Shown in pieces: positions 32,891-33,452 of a stretch of 33,452 nt of DNA (positions are counted from its first letter, which is position 1; every line of letters starts with the position of its first letter). The stretch spans positions 1-33,452 of the forward strand of contig JADGBM010000024.1 in NCBI GenBank assembly GCA_015231515.1, given 5' to 3'. The translations under genes were made by a program, and so were the position numbers. The notes beneath the pieces are model-generated. The model was not told where the DNA came from, made no database searches, and worked only from the letters and a program-made list of their open reading frames with translations. Source of the stretch: Desulfobulbaceae bacterium (GTDB taxonomy: Bacteria; Desulfobacterota; Desulfobulbia; Desulfobulbales; VMSU01).

Positions 32891-33253
32891 ATGCGAACCG
32901 AAGCACAACCTAATTGTCGAACGAATCCAGCCAGGGCCAGAAAGATTTGGCTTACCCATGTTAACGCTTGGCAGCAAAGCGGTTTGAGTCGCGCTGAGTA
33001 CAGCCGCCAGCACAATTTATCCCATCACCAATTACGGTACTGGCAGAAAAAAAATGAGCTACAAGAGTCTCCAGGGCTTACTTTTGTTCCTGTCCCTTTA
33101 GCGAGCGTTGTCAAGCATAGCACACGGCATAACACACAGGAATGGAAGTCATTTCTAAAGGTCGAGATAAACGGCCGGTTTAAAGTTGAGGTGGCTGACG
33201 AATTTTCTCCAGCTATTCTTGCCCGATTGATAACTACACTGGAGGGTTGCTAA
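32891..33253 (+). CDS. tnpA: IS66 accessory protein TnpA
   Basis: 120 residues with a helix-turn-helix-like N-terminal region (WLTHVNAWQQSGLSRAEYSR, then HNLSHHQLRYWQKK) and a variable linker, ending FKVEVADEFSPAILARLITTLEG, typical of IS66 Orf1. The AGGAGGAAC ribosome-binding site is ideal. Needed with TnpB and TnpC for transposition; its exact role is not settled. Stop TAA shares one base with the tnpB ATG. Confidence 0.92.
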   Translation: MRTEAQPNCRTNPARARKIWLTHVNAWQQSGLSRAEYSRQHNLSHHQLRYWQKKNELQESPGLTFVPVPLASVVKHSTRHNTQEWKSFLKVEINGRFKVEVADEFSPAILARLITTLEGC

Positions 33254-33452
33254 TGTTTCCGGATCTACCTGGCATCAGAGTTTATCTGGCGGTTGGTGTT
33301 ACCGACATGCGCAAAGCAATCAATGGGTTGTCGATTCTTGTGGAGGATCAGATGGAACTTGCCCCCTTTTCGGGTCATCTGTTTGGATTTTGTAACCGCG
33401 GTCGAGACATTGTCAAAATTCTCTACTGGGATCGCAATGGTTTTTGTCTTTG
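33253..33452 (+). CDS. tnpB: IS66 accessory protein TnpB, 5' part (cut by window end)
   Basis: 66 codons are visible from ATG 33253 with no stop before the window edge. The translation contains VYLAVGVTDMRKAINGLSIL, PFSGHLFGFCNRGRD and VKILYWDRNGFCL, the hallmark of IS66 Orf2/TnpB (GvTDMRK...dPfsGhlFvF.nr..d.iKiLyWD..Gf.L). Full length would be about 115 residues. Confidence 0.95.
   Translation, partial: MFPDLPGIRVYLAVGVTDMRKAINGLSILVEDQMELAPFSGHLFGFCNRGRDIVKILYWDRNGFCL

Larger units (their letters stand above)
32801..33452 (+). mobile_element. IS66-family insertion sequence, left part (continues beyond window)
   Basis: Begins with GTAAGCGCTTATTAAACC (32801 on), matching the GTAAGCG ends characteristic of IS66 elements. 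Then come an 80-bp leader, tnpA and the start of tnpB. The transposase gene tnpC and the right end lie outside the window. IS66 usually makes an 8-bp target duplication; the preceding 8 bp are AGAGTAAA, which should recur after the right end. Confidence 0.85.

Overview
The window looks like chromosomal DNA of an anaerobic Gram-negative bacterium, most likely a Desulfobacterota (sulfate-reducer type, Desulfobulbales-like). This rests on RicT next to HolB and MetG in a cell with an outer membrane (MlaA, MlaC), a DivIVA-domain protein beside YggT and DUF167, an anaerobic-type EtfAB whose EtfA carries a two-cluster ferredoxin domain, and the order plsX-fabH-...-fabF-rpiB-glyA-nrdR-ribDE-ribBA-ribH-nusB-ftsK. 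The taxonomic call is inference; no database was searched.

Region by region. (1) 1-5.35 kb is a tightly packed plus-strand operon: the 3' part of holB, ricT, metG, a degenerate GGDEF-like protein of unknown function, and a FlhG/MinD-type ATPase. (2) 5.38-6.99 kb is a small cell-envelope/division cluster: YggT, a DivIVA-domain protein and a DUF167 (YggU) protein whose start codon is a puzzle. (3) 7.06-12.55 kb is a lipid-transport locus. On the minus strand a large MMPL/RND transporter overlaps a NapH-like membrane Fe-S protein. Divergently on the plus strand lie an MlaA protein fused to a SPOR domain, and MlaC. (4) 12.76-21.55 kb is a fatty-acid/phospholipid synthesis run. It has a strong sigma70-like promoter, yceD (DUF177), an attenuator-like hairpin, rpmF, plsX, fabH, an acyl-CoA dehydrogenase, etfB, ferredoxin-fused etfA, fabG, acpP and fabF. 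(5) 21.55-28.43 kb holds rpiB, glyA, dCMP deaminase, nrdR, a full riboflavin pathway (ribD, ribE, ribBA, ribH) and nusB. (6) 28.4-31.8 kb holds ftsK, a 34-residue bTHX ribosomal protein gene on the minus strand, and a SPOR + NlpC/P60 cell-wall hydrolase. (7) 31.8-33.45 kb is an accessory tail. It has a RelE/HigB-type toxin with an overlapping Xre antitoxin, REP-like direct repeats, and the left end of an IS66-family element (terminal repeat, tnpA, start of tnpB) that runs off the window.

Functionally, most of the window is housekeeping: replication, translation, lipid, cofactor and envelope synthesis. The observations most worth following are: the acyl-CoA dehydrogenase/bifurcating-type Etf module inside the fatty-acid operon, with no enoyl-ACP reductase in view; the MMPL + NapH-like pair facing MlaA-SPOR + MlaC; the hidden bTHX gene; a family of heptameric (7-bp period) intergenic repeats at three loci; and the non-canonical start of the DUF167 gene. 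No CRISPR array, tRNA, rRNA or FMN riboswitch was recognised.
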